Positions 63,617 to 64,000 of a DNA stretch of 64,000 nt are shown piece by piece. Origin of the DNA: Gillisia mitskevichiae (GTDB lineage Bacteria; Bacteroidota; Bacteroidia; Flavobacteriales; Flavobacteriaceae); the NCBI RefSeq assembly GCF_003634585.1, contig NZ_RBLG01000006.1:21743-85742 (forward strand), read 5' to 3'. The notes beneath the pieces are model-generated. The model had not been told where the DNA came from, did no database searches, and saw nothing but the letters and a program-made list of their open reading frames with translations. Each line of letters opens with the position of its first letter. Position 1 is the stretch's first letter. The position numbers were made by a program, and so were the translations under genes.

Positions 63617-63850
63617 TCTGTGCCAATCGCATAATTTCACTCCTATAAATAAAAATTCGTTTTAATTTCTCCTTTTCATATTTTTTTAGTCGTCCCCCTA
63701 CGGCTATCGCCTTGTGCCGGGCTTTGTGCGCTACAGGGTAGCTTGCTCCAATCCCTGGCCGGGTTCCATAAAGATTCAGCATCTATTGTTTAAGGACACA
63801 TTTCTTAGGATCTCTCAGCAGCAATCTCCATTTTAATACCAAACTACCAA
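63617..63850 (-). other. Intergenic region between GNAT gene and rRNA terminators
   Basis: Contains a GC-richer stretch (about 63690-63770) that reads on the minus strand as GIGASYPVAHKARHKAIAVGG, a peptide seen as a spurious ORF near repeats and rRNA operons of Bacteroidota. I do not count it as a gene. Confidence 0.45.
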
Positions 63851-63854
63851 ACAC

Positions 63855-63890
63855 AAAAAAACCCCTCCATCGTTAGATGAAAGGGTTTTA
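63855..63890 (-). terminator. Second terminator of the rRNA operon
   Basis: AAAACCC-CTC-CATC pairs with GATG-AAAGGGTTTT, with a T-run on the minus strand. Confidence 0.7.
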
Positions 63891-63911
63891 GTTGAGAATA
63901 TTATAAACAAA

Positions 63912-63950
63912 AAAAGCACCTATCTCACGATAAGTGCTTTTCAAAAAAAA
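63912..63950 (-). terminator. First terminator of the rRNA operon
   Basis: AAAAGCAC-C-TATC pairs with GATA-A-GTGCTTTT; on the minus strand it starts right after the 5S gene and ends with a T-run. Confidence 0.85.

Positions 63951-64000
<50 letters not shown>

Noticed and set aside
63591..63782. Minus-strand ORF containing GIGASYPVAHKARHKA
   Set aside because: This peptide is a familiar artefact near rRNA operons and repeats in Bacteroidota, and it overlaps the end of the GNAT gene.

Overview
The window is AT-rich chromosomal DNA of a Bacteroidota bacterium, almost certainly a member of the Flavobacteriaceae. The signs are many short signal peptides and lipoproteins with a lipobox Cys, TAnnTTTG-type promoters instead of sigma70 boxes, weak or absent Shine-Dalgarno sequences, and families typical of the group: DUF6090, DUF2490, DUF3124, a DUF4369-like TlpA protein, STM3941, SusC/TonB-type carboxypeptidase-regulatory plugs and a SulP-carbonic anhydrase pair. 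No database could be searched, so family names rest on recognised motifs.

Region 1-10 kb is accessory and is the most unusual part. One gene or gene pair at a time is separated by a directly repeated element of about 124 bp (clean copies at 217-340, 788-913, 1510-1633 and 3112-3234; decaying copies further right). Each clean copy is an imperfect palindrome running from AAC to GTT. For the three units bounded by clean copies, the 9-10 bases at the start of the unit (GTT plus a variable sequence) are exactly complementary to the 9-10 bases at its end (variable sequence plus AAC). This is the logic of integron gene cassettes and attC sites: the two half-boxes come from one circular cassette. The box here reads GTTRY and not the classical GTTRRRY. 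Cargo includes a RelE/ParE-type toxin fragment, small membrane proteins, an STM3941 protein, a DUF922-like membrane protease, unknown lipoproteins, an outer-membrane barrel, an M64 peptidase lipoprotein, a lipocalin-like lipoprotein and a papain-like lipoprotein. All genes and repeats point right and the repeats decay rightward, which predicts an integrase and primary site left of the window. An IS3 remnant sits inside one degraded copy.

From 10 to 55 kb the gene content is mostly ordinary: an FAD monooxygenase with a DnaJ-like zinc motif, a methyltransferase, a TlpA lipoprotein, a HipA-like kinase with DUF3037, a large PLP enzyme, an aldo/keto reductase, a Kelch protein, KatG, a SulP/carbonic anhydrase/DUF2490 bicarbonate operon, an M28 peptidase, a ClC channel, an AraC regulator, a dicarboxylate symporter, an aldehyde dehydrogenase, a K+/H+ antiporter, a siderophore-type TonB receptor with a PepSY reductase, and a run of small stress and redox genes with their own regulators (HxlR, TetR, ArsR-like, LysR), several with visible palindromic operators. 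Strongly degraded copies of the same repeat lie upstream of single rightward genes at about 14.0, 19.7, 23.8, 28.5, 32.6, 39.7 and 53.7 kb. They keep mainly a central AAAAGTGATATTTTAGA box.

Region 55-64 kb holds an IS110 element whose leader contains a duplicated, covarying hairpin module (a bridge-RNA candidate), a thioredoxin/ApbE pair in which the ApbE signal peptide is broken by two compensating frameshifts, a one-domain degenerate DEAD-box protein, a pstSCAB phosphate-uptake operon with a GNAT acetyltransferase, and the 3' end of a leftward 5S rRNA gene (the end of an rRNA operon) with two terminators.
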